From the NCBI GenBank assembly GCA_943704525.1, contig CALSCQ010000438.1, positions 1-25,070 on the forward strand: a stretch of 25,070 nucleotides of DNA, read 5' to 3'. This stretch comes from Pigoraptor vietnamica. Lineage: Eukaryota > Opisthokonta > Filasterea. The position numbers were made by a program, and so were the translations under genes. Below, piece after piece: positions 1-8,600 of the stretch (the first letter of the stretch is position 1; each line of letters begins with the position of its first letter). The notes beneath the pieces were generated by a model that did not search any database, was not told where the DNA came from, and saw nothing but the letters and a program-made list of their open reading frames with translations.

Positions 1-50
1 CCGCCCCCCCCCCCCCCCCTTTTCATTGTGCTGTCCTTCCTCTCCCACTC
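1..50. other. Left-edge sequence with poly-C run
   Basis: Positions 4-19 are an uninterrupted C run, i.e. poly-G on the coding strand of the FAM114A-like gene, just beyond its possible stop codon or within a further intron. No other feature seen. Confidence 0.5.
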
Positions 51-2393
51 TCATACCGTACAACACAAAAAAGCACGCACATATGCAACGGCTTCTTGCG
101 AATGGTCTGCGTCGGCGGCTTGCTCCTGCGCGTTCCAGCCCTCGCACAGCGCGTCGAGGCCCGACTTGAAATCCGCCTTGAGGTCCTGCAGCGACGCCGT
201 GCATCCATCGCGCGCGTGGACGATGGGCTCGAGGATAGCGTCCGCCCACATCGACGCAACGACGCTCCCGCTGCCGCTGCCGAGCGACGTGCTGCTTCCA
301 CTGCGCGTGTTCCTCGTCTGGTCCCCAAAGGACGCAAGCAGCGCCGACAACTCGGCAGCGACATCTTTAGTGGCGACGGCATCTTCCTCGGCGCCAAGGA
401 GCTGTCATGGCGCGACATGCAGTGAGACCCTTTTTTCACAGAGGCGTACGCTTTGCATGCCGTATGCGCAGTGTCTATTGTCGCATCCTCGCGTTTTTTT
501 TCACGTGTGCGCATTTGTGCAATACGTGGGTGAACGCACAGGAAGGCGAAGAAGGGACACAAACCTCGTTCAGTGTGCCGATCTTCTCGTCAGCCGCCCA
601 CTTTCGCGTCCCACGCAGCGCCATAAGCGCCTGCTGAGCGCGCAAATTCGAGTCGGCCGCGAGTGCCACCAGGGCATCGCGGTGCGCGGGCCCGTTCACC
701 TTGTCAAAGTGGCCGGCGAAGGACTCCTCCCACTCTGTGAATGAAGTAGAGTCAAGTTAGCGGCCTCGTGGACAAGCGTGGAGCTTACGGCAATCGTCAA
801 AGCATCGCTCACAAAGCACCTTTCGATCTTGCTTCCGTCGTCTCGCCCTCGGTGACGGTGGCTCCTCGCGTTTCGAGCGGGAGGTCAGACGCAACCACGT
901 CGAGCGCCTGTCACACGATACGAGCGAAGCGTGTGAACAACACCGGTGAGAGAGCGACAAGACATCAGCAAGCGAACAAGGGTGAGCTCTTGGTCGATAA
1001 AGAGCGCTGCATCGACGCATGAGGTGCTGACATCCCACCTTCTTCCCGAGTCCCTCGAGCGCATCGAGACCCTGCGCAATTAGGCGCTCGCCAAGCTCGT
1101 CAAACGACTGCTGTGCGACGTTCTCCTTGACCTTCAGGATGGCGGTGCCGAGGAGCCCTAGCGTGCACATTGGGTCGCAAGAGAGGCAACAGGGAATTTG
1201 GAGAAAAGGGAACGTAAGGTTATGGGGTGATGCAGGCCGCAAAAGCAAACGCATAGAATGGCAACGAAGGTGTAGCAGGTCATAAAGCATAGAAAAGCAA
1301 AATGAGTATTTGCGCGGAGAGGCGGGGCGTGGCCGCTAGACCCCTGTGGCACATAAAAGCGAGAGGCCAATCGCCTGCGACGCTGACGCACCAAGACCCT
1401 GATCAACGACGGAGAGAATGCCGCCCGATTGCTCAGCGTCGCCTTGCGTCGCAGTTGCGGAAGGGCCCTCCGGTTCGCGCGCCTGCACGCGTGGACGATT
1501 GTTTTTTTTTTTCTAAATAAAAAAAGAGAGAAACAACAAACAAAGAAAGAGAGAGAGAGGGAAGAGATGGAAGGAGCCGAACAGTTTTCCTTGACAACTA
1601 GCCACTGTGTGCCCACAGGACGCGACGACACACAACGTGATTGCACACTATTGCGCCGCCCACCTCGCCACCCTCTGCCGGGGCCTGCCCCTCTTCCTTC
1701 TCCGCGAGCACCTTCGGATTCGGCACGCCCAGCGATTCCTCCACAGACTCGATGTACTTGGTGATGTTCTCCGCTGCAAGTTACAGAGGGCCGGAGCAAC
1801 CCGGTTGGCGAAAGACAATCGACGAGGCAGACGCGGCAGGAGGAAAAGGCACACGAACTCAACTCACTCATGGCCGAGACAGTCGTGAGCGTGGACGCCG
1901 CCGTGGAGATAAGCGAGCCCCAGCCACCCCAGCCCCAGCCCGACTGCGCCGCCGCCGCCGCGTCCGCCTGTCGCTTGAACGACGCGGCTGGGTCGTCACG
2001 CTTCGGGGGCTCAGCGACACCTTCCTTGGGCTGTTCTTGGTCCGTGCCGCTCGATCGCGCACTCTGCGACTCCTCGTTGACGGGAACGGGCTCGCTCGTT
2101 CGCTTTGTTGGCTGCCCCTGCACGAGTCCATCTGCGGGGCCGCGCTTGTCCTTGGCGCGGGACCCTGAGGGTAGAGGGGGGGATTTGTCAACGACAACTA
2201 CTAAAGTAAGCAACCACCGACTGCATGACATGCGCGCGAAAGGTGGCAACGGACCTCCGTCGGCGTCGTCGAACTCCGTGGCACTCTCGTAGTCGCTTCC
2301 GGCATCGCTTCAAGGGGCACAACGGGGAGGTGAACGCTACGTTCTACACGCCACCTGCTACCACAAAGGCACACACCTTGCGTCGTCGCTCAT
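51..2393 (-). CDS. FAM114A-family (Noxp20-like) protein, nine exons
   Basis: Exons in order of translation: 2393-2377, 2307-2255, 2164-1868, 1773-1664, 1482-1392, 1157-1039, 907-820, 734-565, 401-51; all phases agree, giving 431 aa. An acidic N-terminus (MSDDASDAGSDYESATEF) is followed by a Pro/Glu/Lys-rich segment, then the family hallmark GWGWGGWG (residues 99-106) leading into a Ser/Thr/Ala helix. Next comes IESVEESLGVPNP (exon 4), which matches the IEKAETSLGIPGP-type motif I recall from vertebrate FAM114A2. GLDALEGLGKK (exon 6) and ALDVVASDLPLETR (exon 7) match the [26 protein letters not shown] region. HFDKVNGPAHRDALVALAADS (exon 8) matches the [20 protein letters not shown] region. Vertebrate members are linked to Golgi/vesicle membranes and neuronal differentiation; the role here is unknown. 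Uncertain points: exon 4 could instead end about 12 nt later at a GTGTGC donor. The C-terminus may continue left of the window, because TAT|GTGCGT near 84 is a good donor; otherwise the gene stops at TGA 53-51. The first intron has an AAG acceptor. Confidence 0.82.
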
Positions 2394-2910
2394 TTTTCTC
2401 GCGTCGCTGGCACGCCCTCGCCCTCCCTGTATGACTATGTCTTTCGTTCTCGCTGTGTCATAAGTTCAGTTTTGGCAAAGATGCGGAGAGATCAACGGCA
2501 AGCTACGTGGTTGCTCCACTTGAGGCGAATTCCACCCTGCGCATTGACCGCAATCTCGGCAGAAATATGTTACACTTATGTTACAACACAACTCTCAAAA
2601 CTTGCACAGCGTCAGTGTGTGTCCCCGTTTTGGCTGTGTTGCTGGTACCGGTGTCCCCGCATTGTCGCTTATGCCGCGTTCGGTCGCTCATGCACGGTCT
2701 GCTGCTTTGGACTGCTCCGTCCCTTGTCCGCCTGTGTCCTATCGACGGCATCGTTTTCGCGCACCTCCTTCACTTGTTTGTGACTGGTTTGGCCTGCAGG
2801 GACGCCGATGGACGCGGTGTGCTTATTATACACACTAATTATGCCATTACGTGAAAACGCCACGTCACACGGTCTCTGTCAATTGATTCCGTCGTGTTTG
2901 GGTTGTGTGT

Positions 2911-2911
<1 letters not shown>

Positions 2912-2974
<63 letters not shown>
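2912..2974. repeat. (GT)n dinucleotide microsatellite
   Basis: An uninterrupted GT run of about 31 copies, continued by imperfect GT/GC/GTGC sequence to about 3010. It lies inside the divergent promoter, roughly 190 nt before the plus-strand start codon region. Alternating purine-pyrimidine sequence of this kind can adopt Z-DNA (established knowledge); a regulatory role here is only inference. Confidence 0.95.
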
Positions 2975-2978
<4 letters not shown>

Positions 2979-3115
2979 TGTGTTGTGCGTGCGTGTGTGC
3001 GTGTGCGTGTGAAGAGAGGAGGGAGATTCCGGGCTGTGCATAGTGACCACGCTGCCTGCCAACACCTCTTGTGTCGACTGCTTTTTCTGCTCCCTTCGCA
3101 TCAAAGCGAAGGTAG

Positions 3116-3121
3116 TATAAA
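3116..3121 (+). promoter_or_regulatory. TATA box of the secreted propeller gene
   Basis: TATAAA lies 77 nt before the ATG at 3198. A TATA box normally directs initiation about 25-35 nt downstream, i.e. near 3145-3150. That would leave the in-frame ATG at 3153 almost at the cap and makes the ATG at 3198 the natural start, which also places a signal peptide at the very N-terminus. Confidence 0.5.
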
Positions 3122-3197
3122 GCGCCGACGGGGAAAAGCGTCTGAATGATCATTGTCGACTTCAATTGCCTCCAAAAAACTGCCTAACCCACCGACG

Positions 3198-4586
3198 ATG
3201 GCGGGTAGACTGCCTTCCCTCGTCGCTTCCGCCGCCGTTTTGGTGGCCCTTGCAGTCTTCGCGGCAGCAAACGGGTCCGGCGGCCATGCCGACCGCCGTC
3301 GCTGCGTCTCAACCGCCCGCTGCAAACTCTTTGAACACCGCATCGACTCGTTCGACGGGATCGTGCTCGCGCTCACTTTCATCGATGACAAGCCGGCGGT
3401 TGTGTTCGCGAATGGGCACAATCTCTACTTTGCAAGGGCCAAGGATGCGCGGGGTAGGCATTGGAACGTCCCGGACCTCATTGCCGCGAACGTCAATCCT
3501 CTCGTGGGGGGCGTCGCCATCGAAATTGTGCGGGATCGGCCCGTCGTCTCCTTCTTCAACGCCACCGAGGGCGCGCTCACTCCGCGCGAGCCCCCCGGCA
3601 TCAACACCTTGGAGCCCCTTCTCTTTGTGGCTGCGCGCGATCGCCTCGGCCGTTCGTGGCGCCGTCCGGTCATCGCATTCGACGGCGTGTTCAACTACCC
3701 AGACGCCGGCGACCGGCCCGGGCGCGGCTACCGCCTGAGCATGGCCATCGTGCACAAGAGGGTGGCGCTGTGCTTCTCCCTCGCCATCTTCAACATCACC
3801 GCGCGCGTGCCGAACCCCATCGTCACCGGGTGCGTGTACGGCCGCCTTGGACGGTACGGCGCCGATTTCCAGCCGTTTGAGGTCGTTTGGGGCCCGCAGG
3901 AATTGAACCTTTTCGTCGGCGACGTCGCGTCAAGCGTCGCGAACGTTCACTCGCGCTTTGGCGTGGCATATGCCACGGGCATCAAGGGGTCCGGCACGCT
4001 GGCGCCGACCGCATCGCTGCGCTACAGACTGACGAACAAGACTTCCAGCGACGTCGGGTCGCCCGGTACCTTCGAAGTGCTCGTCGACCACCACCCTGCG
4101 ATTCTTCGCGTGGAGCCTGGAGATACCGGCGCCTTCCCTTTCCTCACCCTCGTACGTGACAGGCCGGCGATATCGTACACTGAGCCCGCTTCTGACCCTC
4201 CCACTGCCAAGGTGGCTCTGTCAAAGGATTACTTCGGCCACGAGTGGACGAACCACACCGCTGTGGTGGACGTGTGGGTCAACGTGCCGACATCGCTTGC
4301 CGGCATCTGCGACCGCCCGTTCATCACGTTTGGACGCCAGCCGCCGACGTCGTTGTCGGGCGCTCCTCCCGCCGCCTACAGCCTGCTTGTGGCCGGAGCG
4401 AACGATTCTCACGGCAACCCAAATGGCACGTGGCACACGTTTCCCGTCGACGTGGCCATTTCAAACACGCCGATTGTGCCCCGCGCGTTCGGGGTTGCTG
4501 CTTTCGCCTACACTGCGTCGCCGACCGCGCTGCGCAGTGCATTTGCGGCATTTGTGGAGGTGGAGTGCGAGCGTCGTCACCACTGA
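3198..4586 (+). CDS. Secreted beta-propeller-like protein with Asp-box-like repeats, intronless
   Basis: A single open frame of 462 aa from ATG 3198; an in-frame ATG at 3153 would add 15 residues in front of the signal peptide. Residues 1-26 (MAGRLPSL, then a run rich in Ala, Val and Leu, ending AAANG) form a classic cleavable signal peptide. The mature protein has about six degenerate repeats: a strand such as DDKPAVVFANG, RDRPVVSFFN, RFGVAYATG, RDRPAISYTEP or CDRPFITFG, then a second strand such as LYFARAKD or LLFVAARD, then an Asp-box-like DxxGxxW turn (DARGRHW, DRLGRSW, DYFGHEW). This is the pattern of bacterial and eukaryotic repeats that fold as six- or seven-bladed propellers. N-glycosylation sequons are present (NAT, NIT, NKT, NHT, NDS, NGT). 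There is no TM segment, so it is probably extracellular or vesicular. I see no sialidase catalytic set, so I do not call an enzyme. Its lack of introns contrasts with every other gene here. Confidence 0.85.
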   Translation: MAGRLPSLVASAAVLVALAVFAAANGSGGHADRRRCVSTARCKLFEHRIDSFDGIVLALTFIDDKPAVVFANGHNLYFARAKDARGRHWNVPDLIAANVNPLVGGVAIEIVRDRPVVSFFNATEGALTPREPPGINTLEPLLFVAARDRLGRSWRRPVIAFDGVFNYPDAGDRPGRGYRLSMAIVHKRVALCFSLAIFNITARVPNPIVTGCVYGRLGRYGADFQPFEVVWGPQELNLFVGDVASSVANVHSRFGVAYATGIKGSGTLAPTASLRYRLTNKTSSDVGSPGTFEVLVDHHPAILRVEPGDTGAFPFLTLVRDRPAISYTEPASDPPTAKVALSKDYFGHEWTNHTAVVDVWVNVPTSLAGICDRPFITFGRQPPTSLSGAPPAAYSLLVAGANDSHGNPNGTWHTFPVDVAISNTPIVPRAFGVAAFAYTASPTALRSAFAAFVEVECERRHH

Positions 4587-4623
4587 GTAGCTGACGGAGC
4601 TGGTCGGTCTCAGTCGGTCGGTC

Positions 4624-4629
4624 AATAAA
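4624..4629 (+). terminator. Polyadenylation signal of the secreted propeller gene
   Basis: AATAAA lies 38 nt after the TGA of the propeller gene, in a short T/G-containing 3' region. Position and exact match to the canonical hexamer support it as the poly(A) signal. Confidence 0.65.
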
Positions 4630-5169
4630 ACCGACTTTCGTGAGGGGCATAGAGTGACCCAGATGCTGGAGAGCAGAATTTAACACACTCGGCACTCGCT
4701 CTGCTCTGCCAACAAACGACGCTGGCTCGTCACTCTCTCTCCGCTGCCGATTACACTGGCTCCGGCTCACCGATTTCAGTTTCACTTCATCTCGACCACA
4801 GTTTCAGGCGCCACCCCTGGCCATCCGCATAATATCGATTATCGATTGCGCGTCCACGGCCGCCGTCCATCAGGCATTGCGGCGGCGTCAGTCGCAGTTC
4901 ACTGACGAGATATCCGTCAATAAAACTCCCCTGGGTTTAGACCGGCCCACACTCAGTGTATGCCTAAGATGCGACTGTTCGGCGTCCGTGGGCACTGCGC
5001 ACCGATTGCACCTTTCCTGTCAACGTTGCGATTCAATCTGATTACGCCTCTCTTGTCTTGTCGCCGCCTTCGCTAAAGCAAGCAGGGCGTGGACACTTGC
5101 GTCCAGACAAAGACAGCTGATTGCTCACGTGAGTGGGTGTGTGGGTGGCCAAATTTGGGCAAAGCTTTA

Positions 5170-5179
5170 CCATATATGG
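5170..5179. promoter_or_regulatory. Perfect CArG box (candidate MADS-box/SRF site)
   Basis: CCATATATGG matches the consensus CC(A/T)6GG exactly and is fully palindromic, within GC-rich surroundings. It lies about 500 nt upstream of the start codon of the giant receptor gene. SRF-type MADS factors bind such sites in animals, fungi and amoebae (established knowledge). Use here is not shown. Confidence 0.4.
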
Positions 5180-5675
5180 AAAGAGCCTCGTGGGTCCCAA
5201 TGGCCGCCGCCCTCTCAATTCGAGAGGTCTATAGCAAACTGGACCTCGCGGTGGCAAGCTTATGAAAAATATAAGGAGGATCATGTGCTGCAGTAATTCA
5301 CGAAGTCTCGACTGTGTGGGTGTTCCTTAGAAATCAATTCCCAGGGGAGCGGCAGGCATAGTCAATCCTCATCGCCCAAACCTACTAATCACTACTCCTC
5401 CTCCTTTCCAGCGTGCTCTCGGGGCGTGTCTCGTGCGTGTGGGGCCTCTGCTTTATGCGTTGAAGGGCGCATCTAGGCAACTATTCTTTCTCTCTCTCGC
5501 CGACTTGACAGTACCGGCGTCAGTGGACATTCGCAACGTCGGCTGAGTCATTAGTTTTCGAGGGGGAATGGAAGGCGGACTCTCGGCTCACTAGTTTAAT
5601 TTTCGTGGATTTAGAGCGTGTTGTTGATTAGAAGCAACCCTAAGGGCAGGTCCCTAGGGGGCCGCCGCATCGCTC

Positions 5676-8600
5676 ATGGATAAGAAAGCGGCGGTCGAAC
5701 AGCAGGCTGCGCCGGTGGGTTGGGGGTGATGCGGGTGAGGCGACGATGAGTCGCTTTGCAGAAACGGGGATGACTCTGGGTTGGTCGCGGACAGGCCTAG
5801 ACACTATGTGGAGAGGGTTTGTTGGCGGCGATTGTCGTGGCAGACGCGCACCGCCCCGCGGCTGACCGATTTGCGGGTGGCCTACGGCTATTGGACGATC
5901 TCAGACAGTACCGCCCCTAATATTGTTCGTTGCCCTATTTTTGCAGGGGCCTCGCTTCGGATGGCGTGGCTGGAGCCTCACGACATTGGCCGTGTTCGGT
6001 CTTTTGTGTGCGGCGCTCTTTGCTGGTCACGAGGTGAATGCCGCGACTCTATTTTTGTTTACTCGGCCGGCGGGCATGATCGCGAGAGAGCGACGCATGG
6101 CTCACATGTTGGTGCTTCCCTCTGCAGCATTGGAAGCGCGCGCCCGCGCGGGCTCCTCTGGCGGACGACTACTTTGAGGATGACACCTCCGATCCATGTA
6201 AGAAATTGATATCATGTCGACTCGTGAATGCGTTCCGGTAGCCCATTGCTGTGAGTTATGTGACTGTCGGCGGTTCGACGTTTGACGTTGCCCTTTTGTC
6301 CGGCTCCAGTCTTTCGATCGGACACGTGCAGCAAGAACGGTCTCTGGACGGGAGAGAGCTGCGTGTGCAACCTCGGCTATCGGGGCGATACTTGCAGCGA
6401 GCGAGGTGCGTTGTCAAAGTCGTAACTTTAACCCTGCCAGTTGAGAAAACGTTTGTTTATACTCACTGGTGATGTCGGCGTCCGCGACAGTTGAGCTCTC
6501 TGCGCCGCCCGCGAAGAACGAGCGGGACACGATCTGCATGATTGTGGACGGTTTCGGTTTTCTCAACCCGAGCTCCGGTATCGCCACCGCCTATGCCTCG
6601 CTGGCCGAGGCCCTCGCGGCACAGGGCGCCAACGTGACGGTCGTGTACACGCCCGGCCTCGATTCGGGCGTGTTTGTCAACGCGCAGAAGTACTACCAGG
6701 ACCGCGGCGTCCATCTGCTCACGTGAGTGCCGGTCAACTACGAGAGGGAATAGCACTTGTCGAGTGTCAAAGTAGCACTGTGAAGCTGAATCGTTTTTTT
6801 GGTGCGCAGTCTGCCGGCAAGTGGCCTCGTGTTCAACGCGCCCAACAACGTGAGGCGATCGTACGAGGCGTACATGTGGCTGCGCGGCCAAAACTGCGAC
6901 ATTGTCCACTTCCACGCGCTGGGCGGCACCGGTTACTTCACTGTCCTCGCGAAGCACCAGGGAATCTTGCCGTACGCCCCTGTTATTGTTGTGGGCGCCC
7001 ACTCGATTGGTGCCACGATGATGAAGAACATTGACAAGGAGGCCGCGATCGACACGCCCGTGTTTGATCTCACGGACTTGAAGGAGGACTACATGCAGAG
7101 GATGTCGATGGAGCTCGCGGTGGGTTGGGGAGATTGTTGCCTGTTTTATCCCTCGTATCGGCCACTTAGATCTCAGCTCCTGTTTGTCGCCGCACTAGAT
7201 CTCGGCTCGTGTTGACGTGATTGAATCGACTGCAGGATCACGTCGTGAGCCCCAACAAGTGGCTCATCGAGTATCTGTCGCGCTTCCGGTGGTCGGTCAA
7301 GCCCTCGCGCCTCGAGGTCATTCCGAACATTGTGCCGTCGTACGTGCTCGAGCGTTCGACGGGCGCCGTCGCCGGCAAGAGCGTGAAGGCGAAGGAGATT
7401 GTTTTCTTTGGACGGCTCAGCGCGCTCAAGGGTCTGATTGTGTTTTGCAACGCCATTGACCTTGCCAAGCCGACGCTCGACCCCGACACGGTGATTACGT
7501 TCCTCGGTATGGACGTGCTCGTTCGCTTCCGCGCCAGCTCGGAGCTCATTCGGCGCCGCGCCGCGAACTGGCCCTTCCGCGTCAACATTATCACGGACAT
7601 GAACGGTCGCCAGGCGATGGCTTACCTCTCCGAGCCCGGCTCTGGCCGTGTCGCGATCATGCCGTCGCTTCTCGAAGTGTCGCCGTATGCGGTCGTCGAG
7701 TGCATGTACGCAGGCGTTCCGTTCCAGGCGAGCGACCTGCCAGGCACCGTGGAGCTCGTCAACGACGCGTCGCGCGACCTCGTGCTGTTCAAGGCAAACA
7801 ACAGCGCAGCGCTTGCCAACCGCATCGAGACGATTTTCGAAACGGGCGGTGAGTTCAGTACCAGCAGCTGAGGCGGACAAAATTGCGAGTGTTTAAACCG
7901 TTCGTATGGAGCTTCGTGGTTATTGATGCCTTTTGTTTTGTCTCCTTCCAGCGCCTCTTGCTGTGCCGCGGACGTCGGCGAACGAGATTGTGTGGAAGTG
8001 GCTCTCCTTCCACGGGCGGCTCGAGACGGAGCGGTCGCTGCAGATTGCCACGAAGGAGCGTCACGTCGACCCGGCGTCGGGCCCCCTCGTGACGGTTGTC
8101 CTTGTCCATTATAACCGCCAGACGCTCCTCAAGCAGGCGATCGAGTCGCTCGAGGCGCAGACGTACAAGAACTTTGAGATTGTCCTCGTGGACGACGGCT
8201 CGACGGATGCGCGCTCGCTCGCGTTCCTTCGTCAGCTGTCTGCCTCGTGGGAAAACCGCGGCTGGCGCGTACTCTTTGAGCCCAACCGCTACCTCGGTGC
8301 CGCCCGTAACACCGGCGGTGAGTTATGATCGCCGGTTGAAGCTGTTTCAATCTGTCTGCTCGATTTTGTTTGTTGATTTGCCGATGGCTCACAATGCATG
8401 CATGCGTGCTGCAGCTCGCAACGCGAAGGGAAAGTACGTTCTGTTCATGGACGACGACGACTACGCCAAGCCGCACCAGATTGAGACGTACGTCGACGTC
8501 GCCGAGCGCACGAACAGTGACGTCTTTACCTCTGGCCACGACCTCTTCGTTGGACTCGAGCCGCCGCCGGGCGAGGGCGGATACATTTTCCGCTACGTTC

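Larger units (their letters stand above)
2394..3197. promoter_or_regulatory. Divergent intergenic promoter region between the FAM114A-like gene and the secreted propeller gene
   Basis: This 804-nt stretch separates the start of the minus-strand FAM114A-like gene from the start of the plus-strand secreted-protein gene, so it must serve both. It holds a (GT)n tract (2912-2974) running into degenerate GT/GC sequence to about 3010, and a TATAAA box at 3116-3121. Short open frames here are broken and repeat-driven; I see no gene. Confidence 0.6.
4587..5675. other. Gene-free interval upstream of the giant fusion gene
   Basis: About 1.1 kb with no frame that looks coding; the longest minus-strand frame (5042-5284) has no recognisable domain and crosses AT-rich, promoter-like sequence. 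It includes the 3' end of the propeller gene and a second AATAAA at 4919-4924 in a similar context (GTCAATAAAA). There is a tandem ATCGATT pair near 4833-4848, a CACGTG E-box palindrome at 5124-5133 and a perfect CArG box at 5170-5179. The last few hundred bases should hold the promoter and 5' UTR of the giant gene, but I see no convincing TATA box there. Confidence 0.5.

Noticed and set aside
1158-2249. A single continuous 363-residue minus-strand frame as one exon.
   Set aside because: Only its first part is coding (the FAM114A-like exon 3); the rest runs through introns in the wrong frame, while the spliced model recovers family motifs.
4919-4924. A second AATAAA that might end another transcript.
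   Set aside because: No gene precedes it other than the propeller gene, which has a better-placed signal at 4624; kept only as a possible alternative poly(A) site.
5042-5284. 80-residue minus-strand frame upstream of the receptor gene.
   Set aside because: No domain, no splice partner, composition unlike the real genes here, and it overlaps the CArG and E-box elements.
5781-6209. Plus-strand frame covering intron 1 to exon 3 of the giant gene.
   Set aside because: It is open by chance through intron sequence; the spliced frame gives a hydrophobic signal anchor and an EGF-like unit.
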